NCBI RefSeq assembly: GCF_030063415.1
Contig: NZ_JASITA010000011.1
Span: 142,201 to 206,200, forward strand
Direction of reading: 5' to 3'
Length of the DNA stretch: 64,000 nt
Source: Streptomyces sp. H27-C3
GTDB taxonomy: Bacteria; Actinomycetota; Actinomycetes; Streptomycetales; Streptomycetaceae
Position 1 is the first letter of the stretch. Every line of letters begins with the position of its first letter. This document shows positions 39,726 through 47,535 of the stretch, one piece after another. The notes below the pieces were generated by a model. That model did not search any database. It worked only from the letters and a program-made list of their open reading frames with translations, and was not told the DNA's origin. A program made the translations under genes and the position numbers.

Positions 39726-40931
39726 GCGCACCGCTCCTCACGGATCAGGCCGGTCCGCCCACGAAGTCGCTGGCCCGGCCCTGGGCTGGCCTGCTCGTTC
39801 TCGCCACTACGATCTTCGTCGTCGTCACCACAGAGCTGCTGCCGGTCGGGCTGCTGACGCCGATCAGCGACGATCTGGGAGTCGCGCGATCACGGGTGGG
39901 GCTGCTGGTCACCGTGTACGCCTTCACCGTCGGACTGACGGCAGCTCCGCTCACCCACTGGACCGCCGCCTGGCCGCGCAAGCGCCTCTACATGACCGTG
40001 AGTGCGGCCTTCTCCCTCGGCACCGTGCTCTCCGCGGCCGCGGAGAGCTACCCGATGCTGGCGATCGGCCGGTTCCTGTGCGGGATGGCGCACGGAGTCT
40101 TCTGGTCGATCGTCGCCGGATACGCCGCCGCGCTCGCCAAGCCCGGCCGCTCGAGTCGCACAACAGCCATCGTCTTCGCCGGAAACTCGGCGGCCCTCGT
40201 CCTGGGCGTCCCCCTGGGCACCGTCCTCGGCAACGTCGTCGGATGGCGTGGCGCCTTCTGCGCCGCGGCGGCCCTCGGTCTCGGGGCACTCGCCGCCGCC
40301 CAGCGACTCTTGCCCGACATTCCCAACCGCTCCGCCCCACCGCAGTCGGCAGGCCTCGGCGGCGCGCTGCGCCTGCCCGGCCTACGAAGCATGGTGACAG
40401 CGACCGCGTTGCTCGTCCTCGGACACTTCACCGTCTACACCTACGTGACCCCGCTCCTGCACGACGCCGCTGCCTTCAGCGAAGCCGCCACCAGCATGCT
40501 TCTTGCCTTGTACGGACTGGCGGGCTTCCTGGGGACCTGGCTCGGCGGTGTCCTGGGGGACCCGTCGCCCGCACACCGTCCTGCTCGGCACCATCGCCCT
40601 GATGGCCAGCTCACTGGTTCTGCTCGGTGCGAGCGTCCGGCTGCAGCCTCTGGCCGTGGTGGCCGTGGCCCTGTGGGGCGTTGCCTTCGCCGCACTGCCG
40701 GTAACGCTGCAATCGAGCGTTCTCCGCCTGGGAGCGACCGCGCCCGACGCGGCGTCTGCCTGGTACGTCTCCGCGTTCAACCTGGGCATCGGAGGAGGAG
40801 CCCTCACCGGCGGACTGCTAAGCAGCTCCCCGGTGGCGATGCTCCCTTGGACCGCCCTGATCCCATTAGTACCGGCCTTCGTCTTTGCCTGGACCACGCG
40901 GGCAGCCTTCCCGCATCCACCGTCGCGGTAA
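39722..40931 (+). pseudogene. Frameshifted MFS (AraJ/DHA1-like) transporter
   Basis: GTG 39722 overlaps the hydrolase stop. The frame encodes membrane segments typical of DHA1 transporters (VTTELLPVGLLTPISDDLGV, FLCGMAHGVFWSIVAGYAAAL) up to LGGVLGD. There an extra C in the run at 40561-40563 shifts the frame. The remainder (RRPHTVLLGTIALMASSLVLL to the stop at 40931) continues normally one frame over. Removing one C restores ~400 residues. It may be a real lesion or a sequence error. Confidence 0.75.
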
Positions 40932-41064
40932 ATGCCGGATTTACTGCGGCAGAGCCCCTACCGTGATCACCGCGACCTGCGGCGGACGATTTTGGCCGCC
41001 GGGGCGAGGTGTACGCATTTACTGCGGCAGTGCCAGAAGGGCGGGGCGGGGATGACGATCGATG
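40932..41064. other. Gap with a short direct repeat
   Basis: CATTTACTGCGGCAG-like sequence occurs near 40939 and 41015 (shared ATTTACTGCGGCAG). A small dyad GTAAAT/ATTTAC straddles the MFS stop. No gene seen. Confidence 0.5.
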
Positions 41065-41111
41065 TCAGTTTCCGGAGTCGGCTGCACGGGTGTCCGAAGT
41101 GACCTGCACTC
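41063..41111. repeat. 49-bp direct repeat flanking the resolvase, copy A
   Basis: Matches 41788-41836 at 41 of 49 positions in the same orientation. It overlaps the 3' end of the resolvase gene. Confidence 0.75.
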
Positions 41112-41697
41112 TGGCTGGCTGGCTGGGGATCTGCTGCCCGAGGTGGCGGTAGATGGTGGGCCGGGAGACGCCGAACTCCTCGGCGATATGCGCCACGGTG
41201 TAGCGGTTGTGGCCCTTGTCGTCCCTTTCCTCGTACATCGCCCGCGCCAGCTGTACCTGGCGGGGGCCGAGCTTGGGCTTCTGTCCTCCGGTGCGTCCGC
41301 GGGCGCGGGCGGCGGCCAGGCCGTCCATGGTGCGCTCGGACATCAGAGCGTGCTCGAACTCGGCGATGGCGCCGAGGATCTGGAAGAACATCCGGCCGAT
41401 CGCGGTGGAGGTGTCGATGCCCTGGTCGAGCACGACCAGGTCGACGCCGTCGGCCTCCGACTGCTTGGACAGGTCGATGAGGTTCTCCAGGGAGCGGCCG
41501 AGGCGGTCGAGTTTGGTGACCACCAGCTGGTCGCCGGCGCGCAGGGCATCGAGGGCCCGGTCGAGTTCGGGGCGGCGGGCGAGCTTGCCCGATGCTTTGT
41601 CGGTGTAGACGCGTTCGCAGCCGGCGGCGTGCAGCGCGTCCTGCTGGGCTTCGGGGTGCTGGTCGCGGGTGCTGACCCGTGCGACGCCGATTCTCAT
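41065..41697 (-). CDS. tnpR: Serine resolvase
   Basis: 210 residues. The catalytic Ser9 is in VARVST; the resolvase core contains TKLDRLGRSLENLIDL and IGRMFFQILGAIAEFEHALMSERT. The C-terminal HTH contains TVAHIAEEFGVSRPTIYRHL. It resolves cointegrates at a res site. Repeats just upstream (41788-41836) are the candidate site. It is the most standard resolvase of the three here. Confidence 0.88.
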   Translation of the reverse strand: MRIGVARVSTRDQHPEAQQDALHAAGCERVYTDKASGKLARRPELDRALDALRAGDQLVVTKLDRLGRSLENLIDLSKQSEADGVDLVVLDQGIDTSTAIGRMFFQILGAIAEFEHALMSERTMDGLAAARARGRTGGQKPKLGPRQVQLARAMYEERDDKGHNRYTVAHIAEEFGVSRPTIYRHLGQQIPSQPARVQVTSDTRAADSGN

Positions 41698-41787
41698 GCC
41701 GGAACCGTAACGCGAACGGGGTAGTGCGTGACATAGGCGCGTACACGGGAAGCGTTACAGTCGCGACCTGCGGGAACGTCACACGAC

Positions 41788-41836
41788 TGTCAGTTCCCGA
41801 AGTCGGCTGCACTGATGCCCGAAGTCGACTGCACTC
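41788..41836. promoter_or_regulatory. Candidate res site upstream of tnpR (copy B of the 49-bp repeat)
   Basis: Contains CCGAAGTCGGCTGCACT (41797-41813) and CCGAAGTCGACTGCACT (41819-41835), 22 bp apart. The same core is found, inverted, at 43724-43740. Confidence 0.55.
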
Positions 41837-41893
41837 GCTGACGGTAAATCACCATGGGGGCAGCCAGGATGTCGGCTGCCCCCGGCTCTCTTG

Positions 41894-42706
41894 TCAGGCC
41901 TTGGCCACCGGTTCTTGGAGCTCGGTCACCCAATCATCCCGGTTGGCGGGGCACTCTAGGTTGATCTCCCGCGGATAGCCGGTCGAGCGGTAGCCGTTGG
42001 CGTCGATCCAGCGGCCCAGGGTCTGGATGGCGGGCAGGACGGTCTCCATCGAGCCGCGGTGCACGATGGCAGCCGCCTGCTCGACCGGCGGCAGATCGAC
42101 GATCCGCAGCCCGCCGTCCTCCCCGAGCGGCGCGGAGACCTCGACGCCCGCGTGAATGAGGACCCCGCCGTCCGGGCAGTCCTCGTAGTACGCGACACCG
42201 GGCCCGGTCAGGGCGATACCGGCCGCCTGCAGGCGCGTCATCAGGTCCTCGTACAGCGGCTGGATGACCGGGCCGATGGTGTCAAAGTTCGGCGCCACAC
42301 CGGTCAGCTCGGCTACCCGTACGGACGGCAGACTCTTGACTATGACGTCGTTGCTGGGCATGTGCCCCTCGCTCTCGATCGACCGGAGCCTCGCCTCGAC
42401 CTGGAGCAGCCGGGCCGCCGCAGCCGCCACCGTCTCCGCCAGTTCGGCGCGTCGCAGCCGCAGCATGCCGCGCAGTTCCTCGGTGCTGACTTTCTCGTCC
42501 AGGATCTCCCCAACCTGTTGGAGGGTGAGGCCGAGATCCTTGAGCGCGATGACCCGGTTGAGGCGGGCCAGCTGGGCGGCGGTGTAATAGCGGTAGCTGG
42601 TGGCGGGGTCGACATGGGCCGGGCGCAGCAGTCCGGTCGCGTCGTAGTGACGCAGCATCCGGACCGAGACGCGGCCGTGCCGGGCGAAGTCTCCGATGGT
42701 GAACAT
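41894..42706 (-). CDS. MerR-family regulator with GyrI-like effector domain (BmrR-like)
   Basis: 270 residues from ATG 42706. The N-terminal MerR HTH contains FTIGDFARHGRVSVRMLRHYDATGLLRP, followed by a coiled-coil and a C-terminal GyrI-like ligand domain (VIVKSLPSVRVAELTG; GVEVSAPLGEDGGLRIVDLPP). This family senses hydrophobic drugs. No transporter is immediately next to it. Its own promoter has MerR-type spacing, so it is autoregulated and may act elsewhere in the transposon. Confidence 0.83.
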   Translation of the reverse strand: MFTIGDFARHGRVSVRMLRHYDATGLLRPAHVDPATSYRYYTAAQLARLNRVIALKDLGLTLQQVGEILDEKVSTEELRGMLRLRRAELAETVAAAAARLLQVEARLRSIESEGHMPSNDVIVKSLPSVRVAELTGVAPNFDTIGPVIQPLYEDLMTRLQAAGIALTGPGVAYYEDCPDGGVLIHAGVEVSAPLGEDGGLRIVDLPPVEQAAAIVHRGSMETVLPAIQTLGRWIDANGYRSTGYPREINLECPANRDDWVTELQEPVAKA

Positions 42707-42716
42707 GATGTCTCCG

Positions 42717-42747
42717 AGTTCAGCGCCTGACACGGTGTGAGGGTCAA
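42717..42747 (-). promoter_or_regulatory. MerR-type promoter of the MerR-GyrI gene
   Basis: On the minus strand -35 TTGACC (42747-42742) and -10 TGAACT (42722-42717) are 19 bases apart, with the dyad CCTGACACGGTGTGAGG (42726-42742) between them. The start site would be almost at ATG 42706. Confidence 0.7.
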
Positions 42748-42817
42748 GAGCCCTACTTCGCCGTCGGCACAGCGTGGCCCTGACCGCTGCGGGCGGTCTG
42801 TTCGCCTCCCCGCACAG

Positions 42818-43411
42818 CTATCCCTGCAGGTAGCGGTGCAGGGAGGTCTTGGGGATACCGGTCTTGGTGCTGATCTCCCCGTAGCTGGCGCCCTGGTCCT
42901 TCAGTAGGCGCGCATATTCGATCTTGTCGGCGGGGTGAGCGACGGGGCGGCCGATGTGGCGGCCGGCGGCTTCGGCGACGGCGCGGGCGTGGGCAGCGCG
43001 TTCGGTGGTGAAGGTGCGTTCCATCTCCGCGAAGAGGGCCAGCAGCAGGAAGGCGATGCGGCCCATGCCTTCGTCGGCGGTGTTGATCGGAAGAGGATCG
43101 GCCAGGGAGCGCACGCCGATGTCCCTCTCGCCCAGGTCGTGGACGAGGTTGAGGACTTCGCGCAAGTTCCGGCCAAGCCGGTCGAGGGTGTAGACGACGA
43201 TCACGTCGCCGGGGCGGGCGTAGGCGAGCAGATCGGCCAGGCCGGGGCGTTCGACGGTGGCTCCGCTCTTCTTGTCGACGTAGATCCGGTCTTCCGGGAT
43301 GCCCGCCGCACCCAGTGCGTCGAGTTGGCGTTCCAGGCTCTGTTTGGTGGTGGAGACCCGGGCGTACGCGAGTTCGAGCCCGCCTGCGGGGTGGGGTGTG
43401 TCGGTTCCCAT
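42818..43411 (-). CDS. Serine recombinase/resolvase, second copy
   Basis: 197 residues from ATG 43411. The catalytic Ser20 is in YARVST; the core contains [19 protein letters not shown] and [21 protein letters not shown]. The C-terminal HTH contains [18 protein letters not shown]. It is diverged from the tnpR at 41065, so it probably came with a different element rather than by duplication. Confidence 0.87.
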   Translation of the reverse strand: MGTDTPHPAGGLELAYARVSTTKQSLERQLDALGAAGIPEDRIYVDKKSGATVERPGLADLLAYARPGDVIVVYTLDRLGRNLREVLNLVHDLGERDIGVRSLADPLPINTADEGMGRIAFLLLALFAEMERTFTTERAAHARAVAEAAGRHIGRPVAHPADKIEYARLLKDQGASYGEISTKTGIPKTSLHRYLQG

Positions 43412-43832
43412 GGCCGGACCGTACCGGAAGTCGACTCCGTACGGGCCTTCCGGAACGATTCTTGTGGAACGATTTACGGAACGACCGGTGGAGCGATCAG
43501 CCCAGGACGCATATCTCCTGACGACGCGTCGGAAGCCCTGTTCCACTTCCATGGATGTGGAACACGCATCAGGCAAGGTCGGTGCGACCAAGATCGCGGG
43601 CGCTGGGCAGGAAGTCGGAGGGCACGCCGATGCCGAACAAGAAGGCGCGCTCCTCTTCGAACCGGTCGAGGGTTCGGCAGCCGAGGCCCCCGTCGCGCAT
43701 ACGACTACGGCCAAGTCGACCGTAGTGCAGGCGACTTCGGACCGTCTGGGAGTTCGCACTTCCCTGCGCTCGGCGGCGAATCCCCAGCTCATCCGTGCAC
43801 GCGACTACGGACATTCACACGATCGGGCCGCA
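43412..43832. promoter_or_regulatory. Recombinase intergenic region with res-like repeats
   Basis: 421 bp between two divergent recombinase genes. It contains CCGTAC/GTACGG arms (43419-43424, 43439-43444) around GAAGTCGACT, three GGAACGA repeats (43452, 43466, 43478), and AGTGCAGGCGACTTCGG (43724-43740), which matches the inverted 17-mer of the tnpR site at 16 of 17 positions. No gene seen. Confidence 0.55.
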
Positions 43833-44987
43833 TTGGCGGTAGAACGTCACGACTGCCCGAACTGTGACGCGCCCGCCGGCAGCGCCTGCCGCACCCGAGG
43901 CGGGAAGACCGCCGCGAAGTACCACACCCCCCGCTTCGTCCTCGTCCCCGCGCTCCGCGAGGAACTCGAAGTCCTCGTCCCCACCGACCGGCACCCGGGC
44001 CGCGCATGGAAGCAGGGCCCGGCGCTCGCGATCGTGCCCGCGCCCCGCGCCGAGCGCCCGGTCCGCATCGGGTACGCCAGGACGTCCACCGCCCGGCAGG
44101 AGCTGGCGAGCCAGCTCGAAGCCCTCCACCGCGCGGAGTGCCACAAGGTCTTCAAGGAGCAGATCAGCACCCGCGTGAGGGTGCGGCCCGAACTGGAGAA
44201 GGCGCTCGCCCTGGCCCACCAGTTCAAGGAGGCCGCGCCCGAGACGCCCGTCATCCTCACGGTGCACGAACTCAAGCGCCTGGCCAGGAACGCGGCCGAG
44301 CTGATGACGCTGTCCGCCGAGCTCCAGGCCGGCGGCATCCAGCTCGAACTCCTCACCGGCCCCCTCACCGGGATCTACGACCCCAACGGCATGGGCGCCA
44401 TGTTCTTCGCCGTCCTCGCCGTCGCCGGGCAGATCGAGCGCAACTACATCCGCGAGAAGACCCTCGAAGGCCAGGTCATCGCCGCTTCCAAGGGCAACCA
44501 CGGCGGCCGCCCGAAGGTCATCGACGACGACATGCTCACCTTCGCCGTCGCACTGAAGGACAAGGGCGTCCCCGTCCCCGACATCGCGAAGAAGCTCACC
44601 ATCAAGGTCGGCAAGAACGCGGGCAAGTCGCCCTCGGTCGCCTCGCTCTACCGGGCTCTCGCGGAAGCCGAAGCCGCCGCGGTGGACGACGGCCTGCCGC
44701 TCCGGCCCAAGCCCGTACGAATCCGCCAGTCCGGAGAGCCGCTCACCGCCGAGGAGATCGAGCTGCGCGAACGGCTCCAGGCCCAGCCCCACCCGAACGC
44801 CGAGCTGCGGCAGACCCGCTCGCGGCCTGCATCAAGCCCACGATCACCGGCCTTCAAGATCAATCTCACCGATACTGACTGCCCCATTGGTCCCCAAGGC
44901 CGACGACAGAGGTGGTCCGCTGCCCCGCACTTCGCTCAACGACGAGGTGCGGGGCAGCAGTCGACTGATCGGCCGGAAACCCCTTAG
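43833..44987 (+). CDS. Zinc-knuckle serine recombinase crossing the transposon end
   Basis: 384 residues if TTG 43833 is used; GTG 43725 is an alternative and the start is uncertain. The N-terminal C-x2-C...C...H knuckle is in CPNCDAPAGSACRT and YHTPRF. Catalytic Ser85 is in YARTST, then VHELKRLARNAAELMTL and AMFFAVLAVAGQIERNYIREKT. The frame runs through the right terminal repeat and stops 85 bp outside, so the last ~28 residues are host-encoded and depend on the insertion site. Confidence 0.8.
   Translation: MAVERHDCPNCDAPAGSACRTRGGKTAAKYHTPRFVLVPALREELEVLVPTDRHPGRAWKQGPALAIVPAPRAERPVRIGYARTSTARQELASQLEALHRAECHKVFKEQISTRVRVRPELEKALALAHQFKEAAPETPVILTVHELKRLARNAAELMTLSAELQAGGIQLELLTGPLTGIYDPNGMGAMFFAVLAVAGQIERNYIREKTLEGQVIAASKGNHGGRPKVIDDDMLTFAVALKDKGVPVPDIAKKLTIKVGKNAGKSPSVASLYRALAEAEAAAVDDGLPLRPKPVRIRQSGEPLTAEEIELRERLQAQPHPNAELRQTRSRPASSPRSPAFKINLTDTDCPIGPQGRRQRWSAAPHFAQRRGAGQQSTDRPETP
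44864..44902 (-). repeat. Right terminal inverted repeat
   Basis: Complement of the left repeat with two mismatches in 39; lies within the coding region of the recombinase. Confidence 0.9.
44903..44907. repeat. Target-site duplication, right (ACGAC)
   Basis: Identical to 32646-32650 and in direct orientation. Confidence 0.85.
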
Positions 44988-45388
44988 ATGAGCCCGAGCC
45001 GCTCCAGCGGGAACGACGGGCGGGCCAGCGGACCGACCGCGAGTCTGGTCAGCGGCAGGACGTTGTCGTCGCCCGCCGTGCGGTTGGCGTGGAGCACGCC
45101 GCAGCCTGCGCAGCGGTGGACCAGTATCCATTCGCCGTCACCGCGCACCGAGATGGCGAGAGGCTCCATCCGGGCACCGCAGTCGGCCGCCCGGTCGCCC
45201 GGGGTGTCGTCGAGGTGACGGCTCCACAGGCAGTTCGGGCAGTGATTGCGGTGGGTGGTTCCTGCGGCGGTCATCGATATGTCGATCCCGCAGTTGAGGC
45301 AACGGAACGACTCGGCGCGTGCCTCGGTGCGCGCCCGCCTGGAGGTGTTGCGGGCGGCGGTGTTACGAGTGGTGGTGTTACGGGACAT
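44984..45388 (-). CDS. RNHCP-family zinc-ribbon protein
   Basis: 134 residues. FRCLNCGID and the literal motif RNHCPNCLWSRH define the RNHCP domain; a further C-x2-C pair (HRCAGCGVLHANR) could complete a zinc site. The N-terminus is a short Arg/Thr/Asn repeat (TTTRNTAARNTSRRAR). ATG 45388 overlaps the end of the GH6 gene by 11 bp. Function unknown. Confidence 0.82.
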   Translation of the reverse strand: MSRNTTTRNTAARNTSRRARTEARAESFRCLNCGIDISMTAAGTTHRNHCPNCLWSRHLDDTPGDRAADCGARMEPLAISVRGDGEWILVHRCAGCGVLHANRTAGDDNVLPLTRLAVGPLARPSFPLERLGLI

Positions 45389-46937
45389 CGTGAGAACGAC
45401 TCTCCTGAACTGATGCGCGGAAGAACGTGGCTGTAGCTGAACGCCGTCTCGCATCAAGGGAGTTCGTACCGGTCGGCGAAGCCGTCAGGGCGTCGCCTGC
45501 GCGGAGGACCTGCCTCGATCGCGAGAGCGGTTCCGCAGGGCCCGTGTCATATAGCACCACCTGTTTTCTCCTGGTCAGGACGAGCCAATGAAAGCGGCGC
45601 ACCGGCGCGGCTGCAACCGGTTTTTTCAGCGCGGCGGGGCCCGGCAGGATCGACGGACGGGCGAGCCGAACCAGTTCGAAGGCCTGCTGGGTGAACCAGT
45701 CACCGGCCTTCGGGCCGACTGTGCGCCGCTCGGGGTCCATCGGGCCGCTCGTACCGCGCAGACATTGGCCGTCCGACTCCCCCGGTGTCTTGATCCACAG
45801 CCTGGCGTCGTGCAGCGGGTCCTTGGTCTCCGTGGTGGGGCGGGCGCCGAGCCCCCGTCCCGGCGGGTTGCACCAGTCCTGCGCGTCGCGGTACTTGCCC
45901 GCCGGCGGAGTCCACGGGCCGCGCCCGTTGCGACTGCTGTCGGTGACGAAGTGCTTCATACGGTCCGGGGCGGTGTGCGGTTGCTTGTCGAGCCAGGTCC
46001 GGGCGCGGGCGCGCGACCAACGCTGTTCGGCACAGGCCGTGGCCCTTCCGCCTCGCCCGACGTGGGCGAGGCAGGATGAAATGAGCCTGCCGTACCAGGC
46101 GTTGGCGCTGTCGGTGCTGTAGTTGGACACGTTGACGGTGAAGCCCGTGGCCCCCGTGATGCCGCCCTTGACCAGGCGGGGCACGATGCTGCTCACCGCG
46201 TGCCAGGCCGGGTGGCCGGCATCGAGGTAGACCTTGGTGTGCGCCAGGCGCCCGAGAGCGGTGACGGCGTGGCCGAGGTCGGCGTACCGCGCGGCGGTCA
46301 TCGCCCTGGCGACGGCCTTCGGACAGTCGGCGGGCAACAGGGCGAGCGCGTCGGGTTCGAGGACGACCAGCGCGGGGGCCGGGCCGATGCCCCGGGCGAC
46401 GGCGGCGATCCAGGCCCGGTACCGGGAGCTGTCGTCGGCGCCGCCCGCCGAGTACTGGGCGCAGTCACGGCCCGGGATGTTGTAGAGCACCAGGGCGGGC
46501 AGCGCACCGTGCCGGAGGGCGTCCTGGACGACCCGGCGCGTTTCGCGTTCGGCCGCCGCCGGATCGCCGCCCGGCAGCCAGACGGCCTGCGGGGTTCGGA
46601 CCATGGCCAGAAGGCCGGCGGCTTCGCGCGGCTGCCCGGCGCCGGTCAGCGCGAGAGCCTGGCGGTACGCCGCGGGGTTGGCCGACGGGGTGTAGAGCTT
46701 GGTGGCGGCGGGGGTCGTGACCGGATCCCGGACCGCGGCGGGGGCGGTGGCCGTGGCGGGAACGCCGAGGAGCAGCGTCGAGGCGAGGGCGAGCGGAAGG
46801 CCCACCGGGAGGAGCCTGCCGAAGATCCGCCCACTGGTCGGTGAGCTTGTCGGTGAGCCGATCGGCGTACTGGTCTTTCTGTCTCTGGGTGTGTCCGTCG
46901 ATGTGTTCGTCGATGCGCTGCGCACGCGTCGCTCCAT
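45378..46937 (-). CDS. Secreted glycoside hydrolase family 6 (cellulase/cellobiohydrolase)
   Basis: 519 residues. ATG 46937 is the first start downstream of the CebR operator. After a charged ~40-residue stretch there is a Sec-type signal helix ending in the VPATATA region. GH6 motifs: LVLYNIPGRDCAQYSAGGA (catalytic-acid region), LVVLEPDALA, VYLDAGHPAWH, and LWIKTPGESDGQC near the catalytic base. Conservation ends near FELVRLARP. The remaining ~80 residues are Arg/Ser-rich and unlike the family, perhaps from loss of the normal stop. Acts on beta-1,4-glucan outside the cell. Confidence 0.85.
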   Translation of the reverse strand: MERRVRSASTNTSTDTPRDRKTSTPIGSPTSSPTSGRIFGRLLPVGLPLALASTLLLGVPATATAPAAVRDPVTTPAATKLYTPSANPAAYRQALALTGAGQPREAAGLLAMVRTPQAVWLPGGDPAAAERETRRVVQDALRHGALPALVLYNIPGRDCAQYSAGGADDSSRYRAWIAAVARGIGPAPALVVLEPDALALLPADCPKAVARAMTAARYADLGHAVTALGRLAHTKVYLDAGHPAWHAVSSIVPRLVKGGITGATGFTVNVSNYSTDSANAWYGRLISSCLAHVGRGGRATACAEQRWSRARARTWLDKQPHTAPDRMKHFVTDSSRNGRGPWTPPAGKYRDAQDWCNPPGRGLGARPTTETKDPLHDARLWIKTPGESDGQCLRGTSGPMDPERRTVGPKAGDWFTQQAFELVRLARPSILPGPAALKKPVAAAPVRRFHWLVLTRRKQVVLYDTGPAEPLSRSRQVLRAGDALTASPTGTNSLDARRRSATATFFRASVQESRSHDVP

Positions 46938-46953
46938 GGTCGCGAGGGAGGGT

Positions 46954-46967
46954 TGGGAGCGCTCCCA
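46954..46967. promoter_or_regulatory. CebR operator
   Basis: TGGGAGCGCTCCCA is a perfect 14-bp palindrome identical to the known CebR box of cellulose/cello-oligosaccharide genes. It lies 17 bp upstream of the GH6 ATG. Confidence 0.92.
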
Positions 46968-46987
46968 ACCACCCCGCGCATCCCACA

Positions 46988-47425
46988 TCAGGGCGCGTGG
47001 CGCAGGCCGCTCGGGCGGGGCACCACGGTGCATATGAGCAGGAAGAGGCCCGCGCCGACCACGTACCAGAACAGATCCGGCGCGTTGAAGGTCGAGCCGA
47101 GGACCAGCCGGGCAATGATGCTGCGCTGCGACAACTCGGCTGCTACTCCGGCGAGTTGGCCCAGCTCGATCAGCCAGCTGAGGCCGAGACCGACAGCGGC
47201 GGCCACCCGGCGCATCCCGGGTGCGGGCGCGATCAGGACCACGAGTGTGCTCAGAAGGACGGTGTAGAGCGCGTCACCCGCGTACTTGGCGATGTCTCCG
47301 TCCGCGACCGCCCTGATGCCAAGTCCGGCGCAGAGCGTCACGGCGGCGGCCCCGGCCGCGACGAGGCGGGTGCGGCGGCGCTCGGTCGTAGCGGTCGTAG
47401 CAGGCACGGCGGTCACAGTCGCCAC
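46988..47425 (-). CDS. DUF2809 family membrane protein
   Basis: 145 residues from GTG 47425. Four hydrophobic segments (RLVAAGAAAVTLCAGLGIRA, AGDALYTVLLSTLVVLIAP, VAAAVGLGLSWLIELGQL, DLFWYVVGAGLFLLICTVV) and the FNAPDLFWYVVG motif match DUF2809 proteins. Function unknown. It lies upstream of the GH6 gene on the same strand; the CebR box separates them. Confidence 0.75.
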   Translation of the reverse strand: MATVTAVPATTATTERRRTRLVAAGAAAVTLCAGLGIRAVADGDIAKYAGDALYTVLLSTLVVLIAPAPGMRRVAAAVGLGLSWLIELGQLAGVAAELSQRSIIARLVLGSTFNAPDLFWYVVGAGLFLLICTVVPRPSGLRHAP

Positions 47426-47535
47426 TCTAGATCCTGCGCCCCGTCGGGCCGGCGGGCCGATGTCCCGGGTCCCGGCTCTGTCGGCGTCGGCCGTCAGGCA
47501 TCCGGCATCCGGCATCCGGAATCACACATCGTCCG

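Larger units (their letters stand above)
32651..44902. mobile_element. Complete Tn3-family transposon, 12,252 bp
   Basis: Bounded by 39-bp inverted repeats with two mismatches and a 5-bp duplication. From left to right it holds tnpA (+), an MFS transporter and its regulator (-), a second-transposase fragment (+), a MerR gene (-) with a divergent hydrolase and frameshifted MFS pair (+), a resolvase (-), a MerR-GyrI gene (-), a second resolvase (-) and a large serine recombinase (+). The gene mix and three recombinases suggest growth by nested insertions. All cargo appears to concern efflux or its control. Confidence 0.9.
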
